Below, piece after piece: positions 16,193 through 24,768 of a stretch of DNA of 64,000 nt. The notes below the pieces were generated by a model. It worked only from the letters and a program-made list of their open reading frames with translations. It searched no databases and was not told the DNA's origin. The stretch comes from an uncultured Archangium sp. (GTDB lineage: Bacteria; Myxococcota; Myxococcia; Myxococcales; Myxococcaceae): positions 1 to 64,000 of the forward strand of contig CAIVGN010000234.1 in NCBI GenBank assembly GCA_903905455.1. Direction: 5' to 3'. The first letter of the stretch is position 1. Every line of letters starts with the position of its first letter. The position numbers were made by a program, and so were the translations under genes.

Positions 16193-19033
16193 ATGATCAA
16201 GCCGGGCGGGTGGGGCGTGTTGTCCGGGGTGGTGGTGCTCTTCAGCGCGTGCGGCACGAAGCCGCCCGCGGACCCTTGCACCCCCAACCCCTGCCTCGCC
16301 CCGCATCGCACCACCTGCGAGGTCTCGGCGGGCGCGGCGCTGTGTCGGTGTGACCCGGCCTACGCACCCGAGGGCGATGGCTGCACTGCCGCCCCGGTGT
16401 GGAACTGCGACGCCCAGCACGCCAGCGGCGACGGCGCCGAGCCCGACGAGTGCCCGGCGCTCGCGAAGGCGCTGGCCGTGGACACCGATGCCCCCCGCTC
16501 GCTGGGCCCCGAGGGCGATCACGACTGGCTCTCGCTGGCCGTCACCCCGGGCCGGCTCTTCTCCTTCACCGCGACCTCCGCCACCGTCGGTTTGCTGGTG
16601 GAGATCTTCGACGTCGGCGGCACGGTGCTGCTCGCGTCGGACAACCGCGGCGCTTCGCACGCCGAGGTCACCTTCGCGGCGTCCTCGACGGTGGTGATGG
16701 TGCGCGTGCGCGGCGTGCGCGCCAACGACGTCGGTGACTACGTCGCGCGCTACGCCGACGTGGGGCTCGACGACTACGTCAACGAGCCCTCTGGCGCCGT
16801 GACCCTCGTGCCCGCGGCGGGCGCGTTCTCGGGGCAGGTGCAGTACGCGGGCGACCTGGACGTGGTCTGGCTCGAGGTGCCCGCCCACACCGCGGTGCGC
16901 TTCGACGGCCCCGACGGCGGCCCGTCAGACCTCGTGCTGGTGATCTCCCGCCCCGACGGCGGAGCGCGCACCCGGGGCCTGGGGGCGGGTGAATTCACCA
17001 GCGTGACCACGCCCACCGTCGAGTCGCTGGTGCTGACCGCCCGAGGCCGCAACCCGCGGGACCTGGGCGCGTTCCACTTCGAGCTCACCAGCCTCGGGCC
17101 TGACGATCACGCCGACGATCCCGCCTTCGGCACCCCGCTGCCGCCCGGCTCCATGCGCAGCGGCGTGCTCGAGCGTCCCGAGGACGTCGACAGCTTCCGC
17201 GTCACGCAGACCGTCGACCACCTCTACCTCGCGCGGTGGCAGGGCGGGGCCGAGCTCTCCATCTCCGCCCTCGACGCCACGGGAAACCTGCTCGCCAGCG
17301 CGGGCTCCGACTCCAACGGCGGCCTCGTGTGGCAGGCCACCGACTCGGAACCCGGCGCCCTGCGCGTGGAGGAAAACGCCAACTTCGGGGTCCATGGCTC
17401 GACCTACTCCCTCTCGGCGGAGGACCTCGGCGTCGACGACCACGGCGACACCCTCGACCACCCGACCCCGCTCACCCTGGCGACGCTCACGGCCGGGCGC
17501 CTCGAGCTGCCCGGTGACCTCGACACCTTCTCCTTCGACGCCACTGCCGGGCACGTCTTCCAGGTGACGCTGGGCGCGGCCGCCGGCAACAACGCGCTGA
17601 CCATCCAGGTCTTCGACCCCGCCGGCCGGCTCCTCGGCACCGGGACCCCCCTGGTCTCGGTGCTGTGCGCCACGGCCGGCACGTACGCGGTGCAGGTGGG
17701 GCGTGGCTATTCGTCCGGCGTGCAGCCGTATTCCCTGACCGTGGTGGATCGCGGGGTCGATGATCACGGCAACACTGCGCTGGCCGCGACAGCCTTGACG
17801 CTCGCGACGGCGACGGCGGGCGACCTGCAGTACGGGGCCGACGTCGATGCCTTCCGCTTCACCGCGCAGGCCGGGCACGTGTACCAGGCGACCTGCACCG
17901 CGAGCCCGAGCGCGTTCGCCTGCGGGCTCACGGTGCGCGACCCTTCCGGGGCGAAGAGCGCGGGCTCGGGCTCCGAGGACTCGCTGCGCTTCCTCGCGCC
18001 GAGCGGCGGCGCCTGGGTGGTCGAGGTCACCGCCAGCTTCGGCCCGTCGCCGCTGGGGCCCTACACGCTGACCGTGATCGACCAGGGCGTGGACGATCAT
18101 TCCAACACCGAGGTCGGCGCGACGCCGCTGCCGCTCGACACGCCCCTCAACGGCTCGATTCAGTACACCCTCGACCTGGACCTCTTCGTGATGCCCGTGG
18201 TCGGTGGCCATCACCACCAGGTCGGCTGCGGCGCTTCCTGCTCCGTCTCGGTGAAGCTGCCCGACGGGACGACGCTGCCGCGGTACGACTTGGGGCCGAA
18301 CCTGGCCTTCAAGGCGCCGGTCACGGCGACCCGGGTCTTCGTGACGATCACTGGAGGCCCGGGGACGACGTACGCGGTACGCGGGGTCGACCTCGGCGCC
18401 GACGACCACGGAGACGACCGTGCCGACGCCACCTCTCTGACCGACGGCGTCACCACCACCGGCGTGCTGGAGACGAGCAGTGACGTCGACGCTTTCCTCT
18501 TCACCGCGGCCTCGGGCGACGTGCGGTCGCTGGCCTGCACCACCACCAGCGGCACCGCGTGCGCCCTCGAGGTGAGCGCGCCTTCAGGAAACCTGTTGCT
18601 GCAGACCACCCAGGCGGCAACGCAGACCACCGGTTTCATCGCCACCTCCGCCGGTCGCTGGTTGGTGACGGTCAAGGGCAACGGCAGCACGTACGGCACC
18701 GGCGGCAGCTACGAGCTCACCGTGGCGCGCGGGAGCGATGACGCCACCACCACGCGCCCGCTGGCCCTGGGTACGTCGGCCAACGGCGCCATCGACTACA
18801 TGGGCGACACCGACACCTTCAGCGTGCAGCTCACGGCCAACACCCCGGTCCAGCTCCGCTCCAGCCCCCGCACCCTGGTGACGGTGACCGACCCGGGTAA
18901 CATGTCTGACTCTTTCTACGGCAGCGCCGCGAGCGCGACCTTCACCCCCACCACGTCGGGGCTGTACCGCTTCGTGGTGGAGGCCAGCTCGCAATCGTAC
19001 GGCACTTTCCCGTACACGCTCCTCGTCGAGTGA
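16193..19033 (+). CDS. Large surface lipoprotein with EGF-like module and seven PPC-like tandem repeats
   Basis: A 946-residue predicted lipoprotein (lipobox LFSAC) preceded by AAAGG. Residues 25-65 are cysteine-rich (DPCTPNPC, TTCEVS, LCRCDP, DGCTA), an EGF-like module. The rest is beta-rich in tandem units of about 110 residues, each marked by an aspartate pair in a G-x-DDH/Y/A-type motif: the pair starts at residues 193, 304, 415, 523, 634, 737 and 849 (spacings 111, 111, 108, 111, 103, 112). Each unit also has a D-x-D-x-F segment (DLDTFSFD, DVDAFRFT, DLDLFVMP, DVDAFLFT), as in bacterial pre-peptidase C-terminal (PPC) domains. No peptidase domain is attached. Probably an outer-surface stalk or adhesin. 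Confidence 0.82.
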   Translation: MIKPGGWGVLSGVVVLFSACGTKPPADPCTPNPCLAPHRTTCEVSAGAALCRCDPAYAPEGDGCTAAPVWNCDAQHASGDGAEPDECPALAKALAVDTDAPRSLGPEGDHDWLSLAVTPGRLFSFTATSATVGLLVEIFDVGGTVLLASDNRGASHAEVTFAASSTVVMVRVRGVRANDVGDYVARYADVGLDDYVNEPSGAVTLVPAAGAFSGQVQYAGDLDVVWLEVPAHTAVRFDGPDGGPSDLVLVISRPDGGARTRGLGAGEFTSVTTPTVESLVLTARGRNPRDLGAFHFELTSLGPDDHADDPAFGTPLPPGSMRSGVLERPEDVDSFRVTQTVDHLYLARWQGGAELSISALDATGNLLASAGSDSNGGLVWQATDSEPGALRVEENANFGVHGSTYSLSAEDLGVDDHGDTLDHPTPLTLATLTAGRLELPGDLDTFSFDATAGHVFQVTLGAAAGNNALTIQVFDPAGRLLGTGTPLVSVLCATAGTYAVQVGRGYSSGVQPYSLTVVDRGVDDHGNTALAATALTLATATAGDLQYGADVDAFRFTAQAGHVYQATCTASPSAFACGLTVRDPSGAKSAGSGSEDSLRFLAPSGGAWVVEVTASFGPSPLGPYTLTVIDQGVDDHSNTEVGATPLPLDTPLNGSIQYTLDLDLFVMPVVGGHHHQVGCGASCSVSVKLPDGTTLPRYDLGPNLAFKAPVTATRVFVTITGGPGTTYAVRGVDLGADDHGDDRADATSLTDGVTTTGVLETSSDVDAFLFTAASGDVRSLACTTTSGTACALEVSAPSGNLLLQTTQAATQTTGFIATSAGRWLVTVKGNGSTYGTGGSYELTVARGSDDATTTRPLALGTSANGAIDYMGDTDTFSVQLTANTPVQLRSSPRTLVTVTDPGNMSDSFYGSAASATFTPTTSGLYRFVVEASSQSYGTFPYTLLVE

Positions 19034-19036
19034 CCG

Positions 19037-19756
19037 TCACCGAGACGAGAAGAACCCGGCGATGAACGCGGGCGTGCCGGCCTCGTCCACGCGCGCCACG
19101 TCGAAGCCGTGGAGCTCGCTCGAGCTCGAGGTCAGCACCCAGTCGAACGTCACCCAACCGCCCGTCACCCGCTGCACGCCAGGCGCCGCGTCAAGGCGCG
19201 AGCCGGGAAACTGGGCCCGCAGCGCGTCGATGACCTTCGAGAGTCCCTCCGGGCCAATCCCCTCGGCCGTCGGGTCGAGGTAGCGCGAAGCGGCGGTCCA
19301 GCCGCTCTTCAGCAACGGCGCGCGGCCGGAAGCGTCGACGTTCCATGCGTCCTGGTAGGCCACGAGGGAGCTCGGGGTCTCGGCGTTCGTGCCCGCAGGA
19401 AAGCGCACCACCTCGGTCACGTGGCCCGCGTCGTCCGAGCGCACGAAGAGCGTGGACCCATCGCCCAGGGTGAGCCGCGCGACGCCGTGGTGCTTGTCGA
19501 TGATCGCCGCGGGAGGAACGCCGAGCTTCGACACGGCATCCTGCACGCCGGCCACGCCGTGCACCTCCACGTCGGACGCGAAGAACGCCACGTCCTGCGC
19601 GCACAGCGTGAAGGCCACGCCGCCATCCCCTCCGCGCAGCGCCTCGAGAAACTGCCCGGGCACCGGGTCGAGCGGTTGCTTCGTCGGCCCCGGGGCCGGT
19701 GCGCCACACGCCGCGAAGGACAGCAGCACCACCGCACCACGCCAGGCCGCGCTCAA
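19037..19756 (-). CDS. Predicted lipoprotein with SnoaL/NTF2-like halves, unknown function
   Basis: About 239 residues. The start is probably TTG at 19756, which overlaps the TGA of the gene upstream (TTGA). It gives MSAAWRGAVVLLSFAACGAP, a signal peptide with a weak lipobox FAAC. The mature protein looks like two related alpha+beta halves (GQFLEALRGGDGGVAFTLC; later DASGRAPLLKSGWTAASRYL), reminiscent of nuclear-transport-factor-2/DUF4440-like folds, but this is tentative. Last gene of the leftward four-gene operon of exported proteins; its stop lies 3 bp from the convergent repeat lipoprotein. Upstream in-frame codons to 19963 are antisense-like and were excluded. Confidence 0.68.
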   Translation of the reverse strand: MSAAWRGAVVLLSFAACGAPAPGPTKQPLDPVPGQFLEALRGGDGGVAFTLCAQDVAFFASDVEVHGVAGVQDAVSKLGVPPAAIIDKHHGVARLTLGDGSTLFVRSDDAGHVTEVVRFPAGTNAETPSSLVAYQDAWNVDASGRAPLLKSGWTAASRYLDPTAEGIGPEGLSKVIDALRAQFPGSRLDAAPGVQRVTGGWVTFDWVLTSSSSELHGFDVARVDEAGTPAFIAGFFSSR

Positions 19757-20274
19757 AAGAACGGACCCACGGCGCTGGCCACGTGCGACGCGGCGGCCTC
19801 GAAGCTCGCCCCGGTTTCGGAGTCGGCCCAATGGGTGACCACGCTCCCGCCACGGCTCGTGAGGCTGACCTGGGCGACCGCGTCCGCGTGCGCCTGCACC
19901 CCCACGAACCGGTACATCGACGCTTCGTCCTTCCACACCGAGATGGTGCGCGCCGTGAGGCACTCATCGGACGTCGCCAACTGGTAGCCCGCGAGCCCGG
20001 GCTGCGCGTCCATCACCGCGGTGATGGCCTTGATGGAGGCCTGGAACGCCGCCTGCCCCTTCGTCGACGTGGTGAGCTTCAAGTAGGTGCTGCTCAAGAC
20101 GTAGGCGCCGGGCTTGAGCTTTCCGGTCGTCGCGTCGACCTCGGGGCCGGTCAACGGGCCGGCATGCACCAGGTCGGCCTCGAGCGTGCCGCGGACACAC
20201 TTCGTGTCATCGGGACCAGGGGCGCCACAGGAGAAGGCAACGACGGCGAACACTGCGAACGAGAGGGTCTTCAT
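19753..20274 (-). CDS. Small lipoprotein with possible ABM-like fold
   Basis: A 173-residue protein with a lipoprotein-type signal (MKTLSFAVFAVVAFSCGAP). The mature region contains ISVWKDEASMYRFVGVQAHADAV, which resembles the substrate-binding helix of antibiotic-biosynthesis-monooxygenase-like ferredoxin folds (W-x-D-x-x-x-M-x-x-F). This is suggestive only. It is coupled to the downstream gene by a TTGA overlap and follows the DUF2141-like gene by 19 bp. Confidence 0.68.
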   Translation of the reverse strand: MKTLSFAVFAVVAFSCGAPGPDDTKCVRGTLEADLVHAGPLTGPEVDATTGKLKPGAYVLSSTYLKLTTSTKGQAAFQASIKAITAVMDAQPGLAGYQLATSDECLTARTISVWKDEASMYRFVGVQAHADAVAQVSLTSRGGSVVTHWADSETGASFEAAASHVASAVGPFF

Positions 20275-20293
20275 GGGGTCCTGGGGGCGTGGT

Positions 20294-20758
20294 TCAGCGA
20301 AGGGTGATGTCGACGGTGAGCTGCTCGCCGGCCGCGAGCGTCACCTTGTTGTCGGCGAAGGTCGGCGCCGCGGCGGCGGGCAACTGGTTCTTGCTCGCGC
20401 CGTAGCCTTCGGTCGGCGCGCCGAAGGCGTTGGTGTCGAGCACGCCGTTCGAGTTCTCGTCCTGGAAGACGCTGATGGCGAAGTCGCCTGCGGGCAGCTT
20501 GTCGAAGGTGCAGGTGATGCTCGTCGCCGCGGGGTCAGCGCCCAGCGAGCCCCCGATGATGGGCGAGGCCCCGGGGAACGCGTCCTGCGAGATGTGCAGC
20601 GCGCAGAACACCCTCCCCTTGCCCAGCTTCACCGGGGTCACCGTGGCCACGAGGCTCGCGGTGCCCTGCTCGAGGGTGATGGTGGGCTCGGGCATGACCG
20701 GCGTGGAGGGACCGCAGGCAGCGAGGGCAAGGAACAGGGTGGTGACGAGGCGGTTCAT
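20294..20758 (-). CDS. DUF2141-family lipoprotein
   Basis: A 154-residue lipoprotein (MNRLVTTLFLALAACGPS, lipobox LAAC). The mature part matches DUF2141: GKGRVFCALHISQDAFPG, then KLPAGDFAISVFQDENSNG, VLDTNAFGAPTEGYGAS. The D-E-N-x-N-G-x-L-D loop followed by F-G-x-P-x-E-G is the family hallmark; function of the family is unknown, presumably in the periplasm or envelope. Its ATG overlaps the TGA of the gene upstream (ATGA), showing translational coupling. Confidence 0.82.
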   Translation of the reverse strand: MNRLVTTLFLALAACGPSTPVMPEPTITLEQGTASLVATVTPVKLGKGRVFCALHISQDAFPGASPIIGGSLGADPAATSITCTFDKLPAGDFAISVFQDENSNGVLDTNAFGAPTEGYGASKNQLPAAAAPTFADNKVTLAAGEQLTVDITLR

Positions 20759-21111
20759 TTCGACTCCGGGGTGGTGGGGGTGACGCTGCCGAACGACAGG
20801 GAAGAGAAGGTGCGGCCGGTGCGCTTCGACTCGAAGCCTTCGGCGCGGGCCCAGGCGTGCACCGCGACGCGACCCGACGTGGCCGACGAGCCGAGCGTGG
20901 CGACCCAGCGCTCGAGGCCCGCGTCGTCACGCACGCGCAGGTAGCGGTAGCTGCCCGCATCGAGCCGCTCGATGATCACGCCCGCGAACTGCTCGTCGAT
21001 GGCCTTCGCCAGCGACAGCGGGTTGACGTGCGAGGGGCTGGTGGTGGCCAGCGCCGAAGTGGCGACGACCGCGAGGGCGAGCACGAGGAGGATGGAGCGA
21101 AGGCGCGTCAT
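20755..21111 (-). CDS. Small exported protein, function unknown
   Basis: A 118-residue protein with a signal peptide (MTRLRSILLVLALAVVATSALA) and a beta-rich mature section (GVIIERLDAGSYRYLRVRDD, RWVATLGSSATSGRVAVHAW) that resembles an OB-like or NrfJ-type small domain; not assigned. The ATG at 21111 is preferred to 21141 because it begins the signal peptide. First gene of the 21111-19037 operon; its stop overlaps the next start. Confidence 0.65.
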   Translation of the reverse strand: MTRLRSILLVLALAVVATSALATTSPSHVNPLSLAKAIDEQFAGVIIERLDAGSYRYLRVRDDAGLERWVATLGSSATSGRVAVHAWARAEGFESKRTGRTFSSLSFGSVTPTTPESK

Positions 21112-21257
21112 GGCCCCACAGGAATACCGGGCCCCGCTCACGCCGAAGTCGCGCGCCGACGAACGGTAGACCTGGACCCGACCAACGGTGCACCGAGGCC
21201 GACGAACGGTCAGCCGGCGCGTTTGCAGAGCGCGCCATGCGCCGCCATCATCGGCCC

Positions 21258-21509
21258 ATGCGCGTCTCGGTCAGGAGCCTGAAAGTGCGTCTCCGCGAGT
21301 ACCTTCGCCGGGTGCAGCATGGCGAGTGCGTCACCGTGACCGTTCACGGCAGACCGATCGCCACGCTCGTGCCCGTCGACACTCGGCGCGCCCAACTCGA
21401 GGCCTCGGGCGAGGTCAGCGCCCCCTCGACCACCACCTTCGGCAAGGTCCGTCGGAGCAAGATCAAGGGGCGCAGCGCCTCGAGCAGCCTCTTGAGCGAC
21501 CGAGGATGA
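21258..21509 (+). CDS. Phd/YefM-like antitoxin (orphan)
   Basis: An 83-residue protein. The first 45 residues (MRVSVRSLKVRLREYLRRVQ, HGECVTVTVHGRPIATLVPV) match the Phd/YefM DNA-binding fold of type II antitoxins; the disordered tail would normally wrap around a toxin. Its TGA overlaps an ATG (ATGA) that starts a PIN-toxin-like sequence, the usual arrangement of a vapBC pair, but that toxin breaks off after 12 codons at the end of the LytTR gene. The antitoxin frame itself is intact. Confidence 0.82.
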   Translation: MRVSVRSLKVRLREYLRRVQHGECVTVTVHGRPIATLVPVDTRRAQLEASGEVSAPSTTTFGKVRRSKIKGRSASSSLLSDRG

Positions 21510-21541
21510 TCCACTTCGTGGACTCGAGCGCCCTCAGCCGC
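21506..21541 (+). pseudogene. 5' stub of a PIN-domain (VapC-like) toxin gene
   Basis: Twelve codons, MIHFVDSSALSR, identical in form to the first beta strand of PIN-domain toxins with the first catalytic aspartate (D6 position). GAGG lies directly upstream and the ATG overlaps the antitoxin stop. After this the frame runs into antisense of the LytTR regulator gene and ends at 21616 with proline/alanine-rich non-PIN sequence. All other catalytic acids are missing, so no active toxin can be made. Confidence 0.75.
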
Positions 21542-22271
21542 CCTGCGACAGTCCCAGCGCCCGGCGCACCGCCGCAAGCTCGCGCCGGCTCACCCGCGCC
21601 ACCTGGCCGTCGCTGAGCGTCACCTCGTGAATGCCCTCTTCGGTGCGCAGCGCGCGCACCGCGTCCAGGCGCACCAACTCCGAGCGATGCACCTGCACGA
21701 AGCCCGCGGGCCCGAGGCGCTGCGCGAGCTGCGAGAGCGACTCTTCCGTCAGGTGCTCCTCGCCGCCGGCGCGGAAGAGCGTGTACTTCTCGCTCGCCCA
21801 GAACCGGGTCACCTCGCGGGCGTCGAAGAAGCGCACCTCGCCGCGGCCACCGGTGATGATGCGCGTGGGGTTCGCGGGCGCGACGGCCTCGAGCACCTTG
21901 CCCGGGTCGCCCTTCTTCGACGAGAGCCGACCCAGGGCCTGCGCCAGGCGCTCGAGGCGCACCGGCTTGAGCAGGTAGTCGACGGCGTTGACCTCGAAGG
22001 CCTGCACCGCGAACTCGTTCCACGCGGTGCAGAAGATGATCGGAGGCAGCGTGGTGAAGCGCTGAGCGAGCGTGAGCCCGTCGAGGCCCGGCATGCGAAT
22101 GTCGAGGAACACCACGTCGGGCGCGTGGGCGCGGATGGCCGCGAGCGCGGCTTCCCCGTCACCCGCCTCGGCCACCACCTCCACGTCACCCAGCTCGAGC
22201 AGCTGGCGGATCAACCGACGCCGCGCCGGCGCCTCGTCGTCCACCACCAGCGCGCGCACCTTCACGGGCAC
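21534..22271 (-). CDS. LytTR-family response regulator
   Basis: A 245-residue regulator with a GTG start. Residues 5-115 are a receiver domain (acidic VVDDEAPARR, phosphoacceptor D57 in FLDIRMPG, K in LLKPV). Residues about 140-240 are a LytTR DNA-binding domain (EVTRFWASEKYTLFRAGG, FVQVHRSELVRLDAVRAL). Its start overlaps the end of the sensor kinase gene by 10 bases, so the pair is coupled. Targets unknown. Its 3' end marks the point where the neighbouring PIN toxin is cut. Confidence 0.92.
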   Translation of the reverse strand: MPVKVRALVVDDEAPARRRLIRQLLELGDVEVVAEAGDGEAALAAIRAHAPDVVFLDIRMPGLDGLTLAQRFTTLPPIIFCTAWNEFAVQAFEVNAVDYLLKPVRLERLAQALGRLSSKKGDPGKVLEAVAPANPTRIITGGRGEVRFFDAREVTRFWASEKYTLFRAGGEEHLTEESLSQLAQRLGPAGFVQVHRSELVRLDAVRALRTEEGIHEVTLSDGQVARVSRRELAAVRRALGLSQGG

Positions 22272-23329
22272 GGCAACGCGAGGCGCGCGATGCAGCCGCC
22301 GCCTTGCGCCTCCTCGAGGGTGAAGCGCGCGGCGTCTCCGAAGCTCAGCCGCAGCCGCTCGAGGATGTCGCGCACGCTGGTCTGCGTGCCCCGGTGCGCC
22401 GAAGCCCCCGGACCCGGCCCGTCGTCGCGCACGTCGATGACGATCTGCGTGCCCACGCGCCGCGCGGTGAGCTCCACCACCCCGCCCTGGCGCTGCGAGA
22501 GGCCGTGCAGGATCGCGTTCTCCACCAGCGGCTGGAGTAACAACGGAGGCACCTGGAGGTCGGCCGCTTCCGGGTCGAGCTCCACCTTCACCTGCAGCCG
22601 GTCACCGAAGCGCGCCGCCTCGATGGCGAGGTACTCGCGCACCATCTCGAACTCCCGCGACAGCGGCACCGAGCGCGTGGTGGAGCTGTCGAGGGCGTAG
22701 CGAAAGAGGTCGGCCAGGCGCTCCAGCGTGCGCTCGGCGAGCACCGGGTTCTCCGGAATGAGCGAGGCCACGGTGTTGATGGAGTTGAAGAAGAAGTGAG
22801 GGTTGGTGCGCGCCTGGAGCGCATCCAGCTGGGCCCTCAACGCGGCCTGGCGCTGGGCCATGGCGAGCTGCTCCACCACCTGCGCGCGCACCCGGCCTCC
22901 CTGGATCCACAGCGAGGGGAAGACCATGGCGTACGAGATGAGCACGCACATCACGCCGAACTGCATCACCGACAACTGCACGCCGCACAGCTTGAGGTGC
23001 AGCGGGCGCACCACCACGCTCACCACGAAGGCGATGGCCGTCACCACCACCACGTGCAGCAGGCCCCGCGCGACCCGCGAGCCGATGCGCGAGAGCACCT
23101 TCGGCAATGCCCACAGGTACGCCGGCAGCAACGCCACCGAGATGCCAAGGAAGGGGATGTAGGTCGACGCGATCTTCTGCAGCGCCAGGCCCAACGGCAG
23201 CGCCATCAGGTCGGGCACCAGCAGGAACGAGGCCGGCACCGGGGCCAGGAGGCAGAACCAGAACAGCTCCCGGGGCAGCAGGGGCGCCGCGCCGGGCGAA
23301 GGCACCGAGATGTGGGTCGAACCACCCAT
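22262..23329 (-). CDS. LytS-type sensor histidine kinase
   Basis: A 355-residue membrane kinase. About four spans lie at residues 22-45, 55-78, 88-108 and 118-140, followed by a short coiled linker and the His_kinase core: phosphoacceptor H178 in QARTNPHFFFNSINT, then N-box LLLQPLVENAILHG and G-box VRDDGPGP. This is the standard architecture of kinases that pair with LytTR regulators; the partner follows with a 10-base overlap. ATG 23329 is chosen because upstream residues are low-complexity. The signal sensed is not apparent. Confidence 0.9.
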   Translation of the reverse strand: MGGSTHISVPSPGAAPLLPRELFWFCLLAPVPASFLLVPDLMALPLGLALQKIASTYIPFLGISVALLPAYLWALPKVLSRIGSRVARGLLHVVVVTAIAFVVSVVVRPLHLKLCGVQLSVMQFGVMCVLISYAMVFPSLWIQGGRVRAQVVEQLAMAQRQAALRAQLDALQARTNPHFFFNSINTVASLIPENPVLAERTLERLADLFRYALDSSTTRSVPLSREFEMVREYLAIEAARFGDRLQVKVELDPEAADLQVPPLLLQPLVENAILHGLSQRQGGVVELTARRVGTQIVIDVRDDGPGPGASAHRGTQTSVRDILERLRLSFGDAARFTLEEAQGGGCIARLALPCP

Positions 23330-23405
23330 GCCCGGCACCGTAGCCCGACCGGGCCCGCTGTCCCGCCTCCCCGCCGACCAACGGTGGCCGGGAGCCGACG
23401 GACGG

Positions 23406-24275
23406 TCACCGACTCGCGGCGTAGTCCTCGACGCGCACGGTGGGCGCCCCGAGCGTGTCCCACGTCTTCTGCGCACGGAACGTCTCGGGGTACTCGTTGA
23501 GCGCCCCCAGCATCTTGGAGATGCTGCCCATCGAGCGGCTGAACAACCCGATGAACTTGAGCACCGCCAGCGGCGCCTTCTGCAGGGTGAGCTGCTCCTT
23601 CTTGTACGCGGCGATGAAGCGCGTCGCGCCCACCTCGGGCATCAGCGCCTCGGGCCCCTGGGCCACGTAGCTCTCGTTGCCCGTCTGCGGCAGCGACAGC
23701 GCCTTGACCACCCAGCGGCCGAGATCGTCACCGGCGAGGTACCAGCTGGGGTGCTTCGCCTTCCCCGCGAGGTTGAGCTTCGTGCCCTGGCGCATGCCGC
23801 CGGTGAAGTTCTCCATGAACGACGAGGCGCGGAACACGGTGGCCGTGAGCCCCGACTCCAACACCGCGCGCTCGGCCGCCTGCTTCATGCGGAACACCCA
23901 CCAGTCGAAGCCACCCTGCCCCTGCAGCTCCATCACCAGCGGGCTGAGCATCAGCACCCGCTTCACCCCCGCCGCCTTCGCGGCCGCGAGCATCAACTGC
24001 ACCCCCTCGCGCTCCATGAGCCGGTCGGTCTCGCGCTCGGTCGGCTGGGTCGCCAAGTTCAGGTACAGCGCCTCCTGGCCGGCCATCGCCTTCGCCAGCG
24101 TCGCCGGGTCGAAGAGATCGCCCACCACCGCGCGCACGCCAGCCGGCAACTTCGCGCCTTCCCCGCGCACCAGCGCCGTGACCTCGTGGCCCGCGGCCGC
24201 CAGCGCCTTCGTCACCGGGGTGCCCAGCATGCCGGCGCCGCCGATGATCAACACCTTCGCCTTGCCCGCGCTCAC
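23406..24275 (-). CDS. NmrA-like NAD(P)-binding protein
   Basis: A 289-residue atypical short-chain dehydrogenase. Rossmann motif KVLIIGGAGMLGTPV near the N-terminus (GGxGxxG) binds NAD(P); later segments GVKRVLMLSPL and SGLTATVFRASSFMENF fit NmrA/NAD(P)H-quinone-reductase-like proteins that bind dinucleotide with little or no reductase activity. GTG at 24275 overlaps the TGA of the SnoaL-like gene upstream (GTGA). Substrate unknown. Confidence 0.8.
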   Translation of the reverse strand: MSAGKAKVLIIGGAGMLGTPVTKALAAAGHEVTALVRGEGAKLPAGVRAVVGDLFDPATLAKAMAGQEALYLNLATQPTERETDRLMEREGVQLMLAAAKAAGVKRVLMLSPLVMELQGQGGFDWWVFRMKQAAERAVLESGLTATVFRASSFMENFTGGMRQGTKLNLAGKAKHPSWYLAGDDLGRWVVKALSLPQTGNESYVAQGPEALMPEVGATRFIAAYKKEQLTLQKAPLAVLKFIGLFSRSMGSISKMLGALNEYPETFRAQKTWDTLGAPTVRVEDYAASR

Positions 24276-24676
24276 GACGCCGCCCCGAGCTGCGCCATGA
24301 GGCCCGCCATGTTGGTGGTCTGCCACTCGCCGGTGACCTTGCCGTCCTTCACCTGCCGCATGAAGTGGCCGGTGCCCATCACGCGCTTGCCGGTGGGCGG
24401 GTGGCCGAAGAACGCGCCCGCGTGGGTCATGGCGTTGGTGTATTCGACGGCGACGAGGTCACCCTCGGCGACCACCCGGGTGAAGACCATGTCCATGTCG
24501 TGCATCGCGGCGCACAGCACGTTGCGCATGAAGCCCACGTACTGGGCCTTGTTCATCGCCGGCCGCGCGTCGCCCACATAGGTGAACGAGTCGTCGAGCA
24601 GCGCGTCCACCTGCGCCCAGTCGCCCTTCATGATGGCCCGCGAGAGTTCCAGCGCGACCTGCTTGTTCTGCTCCAT
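24272..24676 (-). CDS. SnoaL-like (NTF2-fold) protein
   Basis: A 134-residue protein with the compact cone fold of SnoaL/polyketide-cyclase-like proteins: helix NKQVALELSRAIMKGDWAQVDALL, then DDSFTYVGDA, then strands MVFTRVVAEGDLVAVEYTN and GTGHFMRQVKDGKVTGEW. The histidine of the late G-T-G-H-F segment is often in the pocket. Family members isomerise or cyclise small molecules or act as binding proteins; specific function unknown. Coupled to the NmrA-like gene by a GTGA overlap; the LysR gene lies 92 bp upstream on the same strand. Confidence 0.82.
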   Translation of the reverse strand: MEQNKQVALELSRAIMKGDWAQVDALLDDSFTYVGDARPAMNKAQYVGFMRNVLCAAMHDMDMVFTRVVAEGDLVAVEYTNAMTHAGAFFGHPPTGKRVMGTGHFMRQVKDGKVTGEWQTTNMAGLMAQLGAAS

Positions 24677-24768
24677 GTGCGTCTCCTGGTGAGGCCCTGG
24701 GGTCGGGCAGGCCGCAGAAGTACGCGGGTCCGCCCGTCACCGGCAGGGGTCGCGGCTGGGAAGCACCT

